Shown: piece after piece, positions 35,677 through 47,191 of the stretch | How positions within the stretch are numbered: position 1 is the stretch's first letter | How the letters are laid out: each line of letters opens with the position of its first letter | Assembly: GCA_025201375.1 (NCBI GenBank) | Contig: JAIWZP010000038.1 | Span: 1-64,000, forward strand | DNA: 64,000 bases | Direction of reading: 5' to 3' | Source: Gongronella butleri | Lineage: Eukaryota > Mucoromycota > Mucoromycetes > Mucorales > Cunninghamellaceae | Notes under the pieces: model-generated | Database searches by the model: none | Seen by the model: only the letters and a program-made list of their open reading frames with translations | What the model was told of the DNA's origin: nothing | Program-made: the position numbers and the translations under genes

Positions 35677-36909
35677 TTAATTTACCTTTCCCCTTTTCCT
35701 TTGGCTGCTTGTGCTGACGGTGCTTTTTGACGTGGTCACATTGGCATTGTCCTTGATGGTGACCTTTTGCGGCTGTGACAGGCGCTGCGACACGCGATTC
35801 TCCTTTGTGCGTGCGCGCACCGACACGGATGGCGTGGTGATGGCGGTGGAGGAGGTCGCCATGGCCACCGAGGACGACGACGACGACGTTGGCTTTGACA
35901 CCATGGACACGTGGCGCGAGCGGCGTTTTGGCTGGATGGACGGCAATGGCGTGGCATCATGGTTGGCGAGCGACGTGGATGACGACGACGTGGATAAAAT
36001 GGACGTGTCGTTGCGGTCCTTTTTCGTGGATTTGGACAACGAGGCCATGGTGGGTTTGGTGAGGCGTGGCGACAAGGTGTCGAGGGTGGAGAGTGTGCGC
36101 AAGCGCCTTCCGTGGTCGGCCGACGGCGGAGACATGCTCTTTCGCAAGTTGTTGGAGGAGAAAGACGAGGACATGGTTGTTGTTGCTGCGGCAGCACGTG
36201 GATGGCTGGTGGTGGAGGTTGGTTGGCGCAGCCATTGGCGCGACGAAGCGGATTTGGTAGGCGAGACAAGACTAAAAGTATGCTTGTCGAGGATATGGTG
36301 GGACGACATGGACGCGGGCAACGCGCGTTTGTCGTTGTTTTTGTGGTTTTTGTAATTTTTGTGATTTTGGGGGTTGTTTGGCGGCGAATGCGCGTGATGG
36401 GTGCTGGAATGGCTCGTTGCGCTGCTGTTGCTATTGCTATTGCTGCTGTTGCTTCTGCTCGTTTCCTGGTGCGTGGTCGTGGGCATGGGCGACGTGAATA
36501 AGCTGTTCTCGGGTATCTTTGGCGTGTTTGTGTCCAAGCGCAGATCCACGCTGCTATTGTTGTTGCTGTGGACAGACACCTGGTCCGACTGCCGCCGCAA
36601 TCGATAGTTGGCAAGCCGCTCGGCTGACTGTGCAATCAAATCTTCGAGCATCTCAAGGCTCGCCTCGCGCAAATCCAGCTTGTCCATTTCTTGGCCGCCC
36701 TCATCATTCACAGATGAAGACGACGCTGCTGCCGCCGCCGTGCCTGCTGTGCCCGTCGTGGACGTCCACTCAGCACGCCGCTTGCTACGCGCCGTCGTCG
36801 TCTCTGTGAGTTGATCCAGGTCCTGGAGATGCTGGCGCCGCTCGTGCCGCATGGACCCATCAAACGAGTGTGTGGTGTATGTAAACGAGCGGTCTGAAGG
36901 CTTGGTCAT
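35677..36909 (-). CDS. Ser-rich low-complexity protein, probable N-terminal exon of the DYRK kinase
   Basis: A 410-codon open frame from ATG 36909 to a stop at 35677, very rich in Ser, Thr, Asn, Arg and Lys. One short helical segment (LREASLEMLEDLIAQSAERL) is present and there is no known domain. The last codons read GGA AAG GTAAAT. The GT at 35685 is a good donor, and joining it to the acceptor before 35129 is in phase (RGK then TLPGSLATPP). The joined protein would be 1094 aa with the kinase at the C-terminus, very near the 1087 aa of S. pombe Pom1, whose N-terminal half is also basic, Ser-rich and membrane-binding. Against this, the intron would be 556 nt, long for this window, and a stop follows four codons after the donor. 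I favour the join but list it separately. Confidence 0.6.
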   Translation of the reverse strand: MTKPSDRSFTYTTHSFDGSMRHERRQHLQDLDQLTETTTARSKRRAEWTSTTGTAGTAAAAASSSSVNDEGGQEMDKLDLREASLEMLEDLIAQSAERLANYRLRRQSDQVSVHSNNNSSVDLRLDTNTPKIPENSLFTSPMPTTTHQETSRSNSSNSNSNSSATSHSSTHHAHSPPNNPQNHKNYKNHKNNDKRALPASMSSHHILDKHTFSLVSPTKSASSRQWLRQPTSTTSHPRAAAATTTMSSSFSSNNLRKSMSPPSADHGRRLRTLSTLDTLSPRLTKPTMASLSKSTKKDRNDTSILSTSSSSTSLANHDATPLPSIQPKRRSRHVSMVSKPTSSSSSSVAMATSSTAITTPSVSVRARTKENRVSQRLSQPQKVTIKDNANVTTSKSTVSTSSQRKRGKVN

Positions 36910-39611
36910 AGGCTAGACAAAAAAAAATCAGCATTTTCTTCACACACACGCACACGTACACAAAAAAAAAAAAGAGGCACGTGCTGTTCCTGGAGGGTCA
37001 TTTTTACCAATGGGGATATCGAAAAAACACGTAAAATGGAAAAAAAAACGCAAGAAAAAAAACGCGAGCACAGGTGGGTGGCAAGTCAAGACGGCTCACA
37101 GTCACCCCGTCTAGTGCAAGTCGAAAAAAGAGTGGTATGAATACAAGACGGGCGATGAAAGATGCAAAAAAAGGGGAGTGTCGAAAGCAACTAGACGCAA
37201 AAAAAAAAAGAGAAAAAAAAGCAATAAAACAAACCGTCAGTATGGACGCTTGAGCAAAAAGGAAACACACGCGTGGCGCCTTACGAGGACAAGCACTATT
37301 CAATACATTGGCTCAATAAGACGCAGACAAAAGGGAGACAGGCAAAAAGAAGAAGAGGAGGAAGACAGAGAGAAAAAAAAAAAGGAGGGCAAAATGTGGA
37401 TGAGATACACACAATGAATTGCAAAAAGGGCGTTGTCGGCCTGCCTAAATTGGGTTGGCGCGCCGCCCAACGCAACCCGTCCGTGAATCTTTTTTATTTT
37501 TGCCCCTCTGCGCTTTGTGCCACCATTCACATAGCAAAAGCACCTTGATTGCCCATTTGCCCACCTGCACCTTCTGCGCCTTTTGGACCTATAAAATGCA
37601 AAAAGACGCTTTGCCATGGACAATTCAACACCGAGATCATGTCCGTTGCCCTGAAAACACACATTTTATGGACGCCAGGACTCGTTCGGTCTTTGGAAGT
37701 GCGCCAATTCATGATGCATTCTGTCCATGTGTCATGATTCACCTTAAAAGTCCGCGAATGGCACAGCAGCAACTCGATTCCCTGTCAAATTGATTTGAAA
37801 ATACGAGGCAAGCGCCCCAAACTTCGACTTCGTGCACAATTTGGACAATTGGACGCGCACGCAGTTCATGTTCCATGCTGCCACTGGCGCACCATAGAAT
37901 GTTCGTGCCTGGCCACGGCAGCACCCGATTTCCTTGTCGATGCCTCTGAAAACACCGCCATTTTCGATTTTGAGTTCAATTTGACCATTTGGATGGCGTG
38001 CACATTCATGCCAAATGCTTTCAATGGCATTCAAGTCGGCGTGTCTATTCATATGATTCAGCCTGTAACGCGTGGTATCCGTACAATTGGATGTTTCCTT
38101 GGCTTGAGCCACAAGACAAAGCAAAATGAATGCCCAATTTGTCCCCCGCCCCACCCCCACATGGTGGGTTTGGAGATTGTGATGGCAATCAGCAGGGATC
38201 AGAGAATCCATGATCCAGTGAAAAAAAAAAGGCAACGAATGGATGGCGGCAGATACGCCAATACGACGCGTGCAATGTGTTGAAAATTTTTCATGCTTTT
38301 AGTGCGGCCACCGGGGTCCTTTTTTTCGTTTGCGGTCGGAGTCCGTAGATTCGTTCCCAGATTAGGACGAAGAAAAAAAAAGTGGACAAAAGGGCAAGGA
38401 GGGTCGGCATGCACATAAATTACGCACGCGATGCCCCGATGCACGCCCAACAGCGCAGCAGGGTTTGCCGCGGCCCGCAGTGACAAGCATGACACACACT
38501 GACACATTAGAAATCTCAGACTTTTCGCATTGGCAGCCTTTAATGCCGATGATTCCCCCCTGGTTGCAGAAAAAAAAAAGAGAGAGAGAGAGAGGATGAC
38601 CTCATTGTTGTCAGTCACGCCGAAATAACAAACATACCATGGAATGCAAGCCAGAGGATTGGGTAAGGCAAAGGATCGAGATCCAAGTGAAAAAAAAAAG
38701 GGGTGCGAGAATTCTTGAATGAACGTGCCGAGGATCCAATTGTTATTTGGCCTGTTTGCATGACAAGGGTAAGGCGTTTCTCGCGTAATTGGTGCATTCA
38801 ATTGCGACCAACATGTAATCCCGTGGCAGCGCTCCATTAGAAAACGACACCTTCCTCCCCACGCCAGATTTCCCAATTGCATCCTTTTGAGATCGGATCA
38901 TGTGCTTGGGCGGCAACCGATGATGGCAACGTGAGCTTGTGTCACAAACAAGGGCCGACCCCTTGCCCTCGTTGCCCCCTTTTTTTTCCTCTTGCAAAAA
39001 GCACAATGGAGCGCGTGCCCCGGAAGGCAAGGCTGCGCAAAAAAAGAAGGTGGAAGGGAAGAGAAAAAAAAACCTATCCCGCGGGACATGGGTTGAGCTG
39101 CTTGTTCTTTTTTCCTTCCCCGTCGCCCTCGCGGTGCAAAGGCGGAGACGAAATGGGATTGTTTTGCCGTGGGAGACAACTTTCCTTTTAACGCAATGGC
39201 GCGACTCGGCCCCCCGGCCCCAAATTCGTAAAAATGGACAAAGAGGGACAATGGGCATTAAGCTTTTCGGTAGATGCGCACTCTGTGCCATCGTTTGCGG
39301 ATCACCAGATGATTCTGGTACAAACAAAAAGAGGACAAGGAACCTCAACCCCTCTTTGTGCAAGAGAAAAAAAAATCCGTGGTGAATGGCAATTCCCATT
39401 TTAAGTCGGATTGATCCTTTGAACCAATCAGACACTTCCATCCCATCATTATCTTGAGACACCATGTACGCAGAGTGTGAGAAAAAAAAAAAAAAAGGGA
39501 AAAAGTATAAAAAAAAATTTTTTTTTTTTTCTTTGGCTTTCGTTATCTCTCTATCTTTTTTTTTCCACTTTCTCTTGTTTTGTTCTTTTATCTCATTGTT
39601 TTCACCCTTGA
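36910..39611. other. gene-free 2.7 kb stretch
   Basis: No supported gene. The part up to 37.4 kb is A-rich and may include 5' UTR of the minus-strand gene (a TTTTTTTTGTCTAG acceptor lies right before its ATG). 37.6-38.3 kb holds open but unrecognised frames on both strands and may be decayed repeat. A GA microsatellite lies at about 38578-38594. A CCAAT box lies at 39424. Confidence 0.45.
39424..39430 (+). promoter_or_regulatory. CCAAT box upstream of F-box gene
   Basis: CCAATCA, 188 bp before the ATG at 39612, the motif bound by the HAP/NF-Y complex. A TATA-like AGTATAAAAA lies between them at about 39505. Confidence 0.4.
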
Positions 39612-41135
39612 ATGGACCACTTATCTCCTGAGCTCATTGATCGTATTACCATCCATTGTTCTACCAATCAAGACCGTGCGCGGCTAGGGTCATGCAATCG
39701 GCGGCTTTACCATCACACTCGGCGCCAGCTGTTCCGGTCGCTGACCATGACCAACCCGCGGCAGTGCGTGACGTTTTTGGCGCACATGGATGCGTTTTTG
39801 GAGCGTGGGTACATGGCGTATGTGCGTCAATTGGACCTGTCAAGCTACACGATCCGTGGATCGGGGTGGACAGAGGCGCAGGCACGGGAAAAGCTGACGG
39901 CCAAGCAAGTGGCACGTTGGATCATGGGGTGCTCGCTCCTGCAGCAGCTCGTGATTGGCGACGAGCTCATGTACATCTTTATGGACCCTGCATTGATGCG
40001 TGCCGTGTTTTCACCACTGCATCGCCACTTAAAAGTGATCGATCTCGCCGGCTTTTGCGATCAAAAGGTGACGCAGGCGATGGCTGATCTGTTGTTGGAG
40101 CGTCGTGCCATCACGAAAAAGGACGACGGCGAAATCTCGGAAAATGACGCGATGAGCGACGAAAATGATGGAAATGATGTCAATGGTGGCCATGACCAAC
40201 AAGATGATATGATGGCCATGATGCTGCAAACGTCTGAGCATACCGAGATGGTTGCGCAGCAAGCCATGCCGCCTCAATTGACGCAATTGTCGTTCCATAT
40301 GTGCATGGCCTTGTCGCCGACACGTTTTTTCCAACCCTTGTTCCAGCAATTGCAGCATCACACATTGACACGCCTGGACCTTGCCTATACCCCGGTCACC
40401 AACCAAGTGCTCCAATACCTGCATCCCGAGCAATTGACGCATTTGAACCTGCAGGGCTGCCGCAGTTTGCATTGCCACCACCACAATAATCACCATGAAA
40501 AAAAACCACAAGCCAGGGGTCTCGCTGCATTTCTTGCCGATTGCACCAATCTCGTTGAGCTGAATCTGAATATCCACTTTAATGGCACCGCCATGGGCCA
40601 CCAATTCTGCCGTGCGTGCCTGCAAAAATGGGTCAAGAGGGACATGCGCCATTTGACGCGTCTGCGTGTCTTGGATCTGGGCGGCCACGCGCATCTGGAT
40701 GATGCATTGCTCAATGCCATGCCAACGCACATTCTGCAGCAATTGCGTTACTTTTCCCTCGCCTACGTGCCAGCCATCACCTATGACGCACTCGTCAACA
40801 CATTGCAAAAGATGAAACAGCTCGAATATCTGAATGTGACCCGTGTGCGTGCGCTTCAATTGACTCCAAAGATCACACGCATCCCTGCGTTGCTGCAGCA
40901 TTGCTCGGAAAAGCAGCCGCGACTCGTCGTCATCGAGGCTGACGGCCAACAACAGCAAAAAGCCACGCTTGCCATTCCGCGCGCCCAAGCAAGCCTTTGG
41001 TCGTACCACCAACACGGCCGCCGCGGCTACTATGCACGCGACCACGTCGATCCACGCTTCAAATATTCCCAAAAGCTGCTTTTGTTGGATCAGCAGCCCG
41101 AATCCCCCATGATGAAGTATTGGAGCTTTTACTAG
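39612..41135 (+). CDS. F-box / leucine-rich repeat protein
   Basis: 507 aa, single exon. The N-terminal 45 residues form an F-box (LSPELIDRITIHCSTNQDRA, then RLGSCNRRLYHHTRRQLFRS), so it should bind Skp1 and serve as a substrate adaptor of an SCF ubiquitin ligase. Irregular leucine-rich repeats follow: LTRLDLAYTPVTNQVLQYL, LTHLNLQGCRSL, LVELNLNI and LRVLDLGGHAHLDDALLNAM. An acidic Asp/Asn/Gln-rich insertion (about residues 175-215) interrupts them. The C-terminal tail is Gln- then Tyr/His-rich and ends MKYWSFY. The target is unknown. A poly(A) signal AATAAA lies about 40 bp after the stop. The leader before the ATG is pure C/T-rich. Confidence 0.82.
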   Translation: MDHLSPELIDRITIHCSTNQDRARLGSCNRRLYHHTRRQLFRSLTMTNPRQCVTFLAHMDAFLERGYMAYVRQLDLSSYTIRGSGWTEAQAREKLTAKQVARWIMGCSLLQQLVIGDELMYIFMDPALMRAVFSPLHRHLKVIDLAGFCDQKVTQAMADLLLERRAITKKDDGEISENDAMSDENDGNDVNGGHDQQDDMMAMMLQTSEHTEMVAQQAMPPQLTQLSFHMCMALSPTRFFQPLFQQLQHHTLTRLDLAYTPVTNQVLQYLHPEQLTHLNLQGCRSLHCHHHNNHHEKKPQARGLAAFLADCTNLVELNLNIHFNGTAMGHQFCRACLQKWVKRDMRHLTRLRVLDLGGHAHLDDALLNAMPTHILQQLRYFSLAYVPAITYDALVNTLQKMKQLEYLNVTRVRALQLTPKITRIPALLQHCSEKQPRLVVIEADGQQQQKATLAIPRAQASLWSYHQHGRRGYYARDHVDPRFKYSQKLLLLDQQPESPMMKYWSFY

Positions 41136-41679
41136 CAGCTTTTTAATGATTCCCGTCCTCCATTTTTGCATGAATAAAACATCAAAAAAAAAAATCCCAG
41201 TGGGACTGCGGGGGGAAAGCAGATGGACGAGCAAAGGGTGGTGGGACGCACAATGTCTTTGTGCAACGTCGGAGAATCAATAAAAACACGTTGCAATTGC
41301 TTTTTTTTTCACCCTGAAATTGCTCGTCCCCCCTCCTTTTTTTTTTTTCTTCTCGGTGGTGCCCCTTTCTGATTTGGCTTTAGGTTACACGCACTTTGTG
41401 GGTCCACCAGATTTTTTTTTCTTTCCTTGCTCTCTTTTTTTTTTGTTCCCTTCTCAACACGACCTCTTCTATTGTCTAGGTTTTCCCCTTTTTTTTATTT
41501 TTTATTTTTTTTACTCTCGTCGGCTGTACTTTGACCGGTTGAACCCACCCCTTTTTTGACCTTTTTCCACTTGCACGCACGCTCTTTGGGTCTTTTTCTC
41601 TTTTTTTTTGTTATTTTTGGTTGTCAATACACCCCCATTTGTTCCTGCTCGTCTTTTTCGCTCGCTTCATCAAGTCATC
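41136..41679. other. intergenic, C/T-rich leader of the GTPase gene
   Basis: Almost entirely pyrimidine-rich on the plus strand with many T runs, continuing to the ATG at 41680. This looks like a promoter and 5' leader; no gene is present. Confidence 0.45.
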
Positions 41680-42656
<977 letters not shown>

Positions 42657-43090
42657 TCCATCTCGATTCCCTCACCCTACCAGCTCATTGTCATTCGTGT
42701 CGCGCGTCTTTTATTTTTTTCTTCATTTTTTCTTGATTTCTTTTCCCCCTTCGCCTTCGTTCGCACCAACTGACGTCCCACCCATCTTTTTTACCTCTAG
42801 TCTCCTTCGTTTTACTCTCGAACACACCCCCCTTTTTATCATTACTAAACAAGCAGGAATGTACTTTTTTTTTTCTTGATCCGTCTCACCACCTCCTATT
42901 TCGCACTTTTGTCCAGACAATTGTGCTGGTGTTCTCCCACTTTTTCTCTCCCTTTCCCCATCCGTGTGAGGCTCGCTCTCGCTCTCGCTCTCGTGCTTGC
43001 TTGCTTGCTAGACCTTGCTTTTTTTTTTTTTTTTTTGCAACGTGCTTAATTTTTCACTGTTTTTTAATAATATGATTACGCGCCTTATTC
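42657..43090. other. convergent 3' flanks with microsatellites
   Basis: Between the GTPase stop and the stop of the minus-strand secreted gene. It holds (GCTCTC)n and (TTGC)n microsatellites at about 42971-43010 and a T run at 43019-43036. No gene is seen. Confidence 0.5.
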
Positions 43091-43543
43091 TTACAACCCG
43101 CTACTATTCAATAAATTGCCCAAATCAATATTCAGGTCGGTCTTGAGCATGTCCTGTAGGGTGTCCATCTTCTCGGCAATGTCCTTGAACAGGCGCTCGA
43201 GCTGGTCCGGCAGCCGCTTGGTATTGTTGGCGCGCAATTCCGTCACAAGCTTGACGAGATCTTCCACCATGTTGCGCAGCAATTGCTTGCCCGCGGCATC
43301 CGGTACAAAGGCCACCTCAGTTTCCTCGCCACCTTTTTCTTTGTCCTTTTTGGCCGCGGCATCGTCATCATCGGCCGCCTCGGGGTGTGCTGGTGAGCTG
43401 CCACGCTTGATGAGCGGCCCATGGTTCGCCACGCCATAACTGGCCGCGTCGCTGCCGCCAATGACCGCCGCATCAGCCACCATTGTCGTACACACAAGCA
43501 AAATACAAGCACACAAATACGCAAACAGAGAAACGCCCTTCAT
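43091..43543 (-). CDS. small secreted helical protein
   Basis: 150 aa, single exon, minus strand. A signal peptide (MKGVSLFAYLCACILLVCTT then MVADAAV) is followed by a pro-like segment with a KR site (PLIKRG), then an acidic Asp/Lys-rich stretch and a helical C-terminal domain with heptads (LLRNMVEDLVKLVTELRANN, LERLFKDIAEKMDTLQDMLK). No domain is recognised. The architecture (signal peptide, KR, charged linker, helix) parallels the secreted proteins at 23.7 and 25.2 kb, which hints at one broad class of extracellular proteins. Function unknown. Confidence 0.75.
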   Translation of the reverse strand: MKGVSLFAYLCACILLVCTTMVADAAVIGGSDAASYGVANHGPLIKRGSSPAHPEAADDDDAAAKKDKEKGGEETEVAFVPDAAGKQLLRNMVEDLVKLVTELRANNTKRLPDQLERLFKDIAEKMDTLQDMLKTDLNIDLGNLLNSSGL

Positions 43544-44064
43544 CTTGGATTACAGGTTGCAAGTACAAAAAAAAAAAAAAAAGATAAAAAGAGTGTCAAG
43601 AAGAAAAACGAGGAGCAGCAATTGAATTTGATCCCTATTTTTTTTATTTTTTATTCATTCATTTTATACGACCAAATCCGGGCGCTTTTGGCTCTCCCTC
43701 CCTATTTGCACTGCCTGAATTTCAAGGAGGCGCGCTCACGCTCCCCGTCTCTTCCTCCTCCACTTGCCTCCTCGATTGAAAAAAAAAGGGCAAAGACGCG
43801 CACGTTGCCACGCACCAAAGTAATATCCCGTGCAGCTGATGACGCTGCACAATTGGGTGCGTCCCTTCGTCATCCTTTTCCAAAAGAGATCATTTCTCCT
43901 CCTCATCCACTCCTTGTCTCGTGGAGGGCCGTTCCGTGGCCCAGTCAGGACGCCAAGGGGCACGCTCCTTTCAATGACCAATACAACGCAAATGCGCGCA
44001 AGATCAAAAAGAAAAGAAAAAAAAGGTAGCAAATTGTTGTTTAATTCGGGGTAAAAAAAAGAAT
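43544..44064. other. intergenic
   Basis: An A-rich 5' flank of the secreted-protein gene (A run near 43567-43583), then anonymous sequence to the stop of the complex I subunit gene. No gene is seen. Confidence 0.4.
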
Positions 44065-44844
44065 CTAAGCGGTGTAGCACTTCATGGGGAAGTAGGAGCC
44101 TGTAAAGAAACATGAAAAAAAGAAAAAACATGAGCATTTCGGCCTCAATTGCTTCATTGACGCCATTTTTGATGCGGCAACGGCCAACATTACCATCATT
44201 GGGAGGCACAAAGTCCTCGGAGATCTTCCAGTTCAACGAGCGGCCCCAATTGGGCGTGGGCACGGGCTTGCCCTGGTAAAGCGTCTTTTGGTTCAGCACC
44301 TGCGTCAAGGGCTTGGCCTCCTGCTGCACGACGGCGGTCTCGGCAGCCGCAGCCTCGGCACCCTCGGCACTGTAGAAAAAAAAAGGGAGCAGGGTGAGCC
44401 CAATTGGGTCGTGCATTTGGGATTTTGTTCTCGAGTTGTGACATTGCTCGCTTACATGGCCTTGGCGGGCGCGCCCTCCAAGAGCAAGGACAAATCCTGC
44501 TGCGTGGTGACGGCGAGGCGTGGGTAGTTGCGGCGCACGTCACGCTGGAAATAGTAGTTGTTGCTCAAGTTGGAAGCGGACGACTTGGGGTAGACGTACT
44601 TCTCGGTGCGCGAGCTGGGCAAAAATTGGATGAAAAATGTGAGCAATGGTCGTTTGGGCAGCAATGGTGTGCGTTTTACCCAGGAGCAGGCGTACGGTAC
44701 TCGCCAACGACGGGCATACCATTGGTCGATTTGGGGTTCTACATTAGAAAACGTGAGTTTGGAGTCCATTTCGAGTCGTGTAAAGCGTCTTACCACCGAG
44801 AGAAGCTTCTTCACCCAAGACCAGGTCTTTGTGTTCCAAGACAT
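44065..44844 (-). CDS. mitochondrial complex I subunit, NDUFA7/NUZM type
   Basis: Accessory subunit of NADH:ubiquinone oxidoreductase (fungal 21 kDa, mammalian B14.5a). Five exons on the minus strand: 44844-44794, 44738-44680, 44614-44456, 44369-44194 and 44099-44065, giving 159 aa. Family marks: VNPKSTNGMPVVGEYRTPAP near residue 17, then NNYYFQRDVRRNYPRLAVTT (the Tyr-x-x-Arg-Asp-x-Arg-Arg-Asn-Tyr-Pro core) and a C-terminal GSYFPMKCYTA. The middle is an Ala/Glu-rich linker followed by KTLYQGKPVPTPNWGRSLNW. All four joins restore conserved stretches (for example APGSRTEKYVYP). The start at 44844 gives a short amphipathic N-terminus (MSWNTKTWSWVKKLLSV). Closely spaced small exons make this gene easy to miss. 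Confidence 0.85.
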
Positions 44845-45059
44845 CCTATGGGAAATAGAAAATGAGAGGATGAGACCGGGTCGCTCGTATGTTGCTTGCT
44901 CGTCACGGCTCACGCACGTTAAAATCGAGTAGTAAAAAGTGGTTGAAAAAAGAGAGGAAGAAGAAAAATGTGGAGGCGGCCCTCCCAATAAAAAACAAAG
45001 CAGTTGTGCCGGCCGACGTCTGTGACTTGACATGTCGATTGCCTTTTTTAGGAGCAGCC

Positions 45060-45092
<33 letters not shown>

Positions 45093-46129
45093 CCCAGCAC
45101 GCAGCCCAAGCCAACAGAACAGCTTGCTGCGCGCAGCCGTTTCATGATCATGCATTGATGCTTTTACAAAAAAAAAAAAAAAAAGCTATCCATCTGGCAT
45201 CGCGATTAATCGGGATCCTTGGCCTAGACCATTCTTTTTCGAGGACATTCCTTGATCCTCAGGTCCTGGCGCCCTGGCCAGCCACCCCCTCTGCCCTGCA
45301 CGCCCCGTCATCGATTATTTCCATAGCAGAGTGACAATTCCACGCCGCGCATTGGTTAAAACACATCAATGGCCACAAAATGGTTGCTGACAGAGAGAAT
45401 CCCATTGTTTTGGAGGAAAAAGGAACCAAATTTTTGCATTTTTCGCATATCGTGTGCGTATTCGACAAGACACTTATCTCCAATAAAATCAATGGACGCA
45501 ACGCGACAAATACTGCATTTCTGTTACTCTATGGACCTGATTTTGCTCTCAAAATGGCCTGTTACATGAAAAATGCCATTTTATGGCAATCTATTTAGCG
45601 TACGCTGGAGATTGGCCGGCTGGTTTGGTGCTCCTGGATAGGATTACAAGGTTGTTCAAAGGCGATACAAAACGTTCAACAATGTAAACACGTTATTTTT
45701 AACAATTAGTACCTTGCCCATATTTTTTTCGGGCCTTATCCCATTGCTAAATACAGTAGAGTCACTGCGCTACAGTAATCAGCAACAAATTACAAAAATG
45801 TCGCTGTTGAAGAACCTTTTGCACTACATATGTTACTGTAACGTGAAAGAACATCAAGTTTTGGCATTGTATTCGAGCAATTTCCTTACTGAACTCTTTT
45901 TTTACCAATGTCAACGTGCTTGTCAACTTGCACGTGGAGCAACACAGTATGACAAGACCAAAAAACAAATCAACAAGCCTCCTTTTTTACTGTATTTTTC
46001 GTGTTTGCTACATTTTTAAGGTCTCTTTTGCTAGAAGCCTTTCTTGGCTACGCACACTATGATAATGTCCTCAGCCTATGATACTGTACCTACTGTGCAA
46101 ATACTGACCCACGCTGCACGTATGTCATC
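44845..46129. other. intergenic, repeat-like relics
   Basis: Holds a 29-base A run (45060-45088) and another at 45170-45184. The 45.3-46.1 kb part is AT-rich with scattered CAGTA/TACTG words such as TACAGTAGAGTCAC (45753), which recall the ends of pogo/Tigger-type elements, but no matching inverted end was found. Confidence 0.4.
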
Positions 46130-47010
46130 TGCTTCAGGAATCGTTTTGACCCTGATTTGGCCCTGATTTTATGCAAAATGCATTTTCTCAGGAAGGACTG
46201 ATCCGATTTGCGACAAAACTTGGAATCATCAATGGTATGTGTCGAGTATCCACTATTCTGAATTTGGAGCCAGAAGTTCAGGCGCATCAGGAGAAACGCG
46301 TAAAATACTATTTGGCGCTGGGTTTTCACTAGCAAACACGAAACTCCAGATTTCTCATGACTGAGTGATCCGATTCGTGAGAAAAATTAACACCATTGAA
46401 GAATTGGGTTTACCCTTAACTGGTCCAAATTTGGGATCAGATGATAAGCTTCTGATGGAACGCCAGTTTCATAGGTGTAAATGAGGTAAAATCACCAACA
46501 TTTGGTCTCCTACCGCGGCAACGGCTGAGCGCCCCGACACGAGGGTCAGCTCAAGTGAATCGGCGGGCAAACGCGGTAAAAGCGCTTGTGATTTGGAGAC
46601 ATCGCTTCGAGTTTTCAGCGAGTTAGCCTTTACGGAGCCTGTTTAACCCTGATTTATGAAAAACGCATGTTCTCAGGACTGAGCGATCCGAACTCTGAAA
46701 AAACTTGACATCACTGGCTTTTTGTGTTCAGCATTCTCTAGCTCAAATGTGGGAACCGATCAACAGGATCCAGTGGACATACTCAGCCAAAGTGGGGTAA
46801 GGATTTGTCCATTTTGGTAGCGTACGCGACAACAGTCCAACGGATCGACGCGCGAGTCAACTCAAATGAATCAGCAGCCAAACGCGGTAATAGCGCTTGT
46901 GGTTTGGAGAGATCGTATTGGGATCTCGGCGAGCTAGCCTTTACAGGGTCGATTTGGCCTCGATTTTATGCAAAAATGGATTTACATCACGTAAAGCCTT
47001 GATACCATTG
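46130..47010. repeat. ~315 bp degenerate tandem repeat
   Basis: Corresponding blocks: CTCATGACTGAGTGATCCGA (46354) and CTCAGGACTGAGCGATCCGA (46672), 318 bp apart; GCGGTAAAAGCGCTTGTG (46573) and GCGGTAATAGCGCTTGTG (46884), 311 bp apart; GATTTATG (46651) and GATTTTATG (about 46963), 312 bp apart. A partial unit near 46188 starts the array. About 2.5 diverged copies; no coding. Confidence 0.75.
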
Positions 47011-47191
47011 CAGCGTGACGCGCGATCTTCTGGAGGATATCATTGACACGTGTCCGAAAAACGCGTAAATAAGTAAAAAACGAGGTGCGCAATATCAGAG
47101 ACAATGTAAGCTAGTAAATTTATTTGTTTTATTTTTTGGATGACAAGAAGAGGCAAAGGATGATGTGTATGCACAATTGGATAAAAAAAAT

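Noticed and set aside
45753..46100. pogo/Tigger-like transposon
   Set aside because: One end resembles such elements (TACAGTAGAGTCAC) but I could not find a matching inverted end or a transposase fragment.
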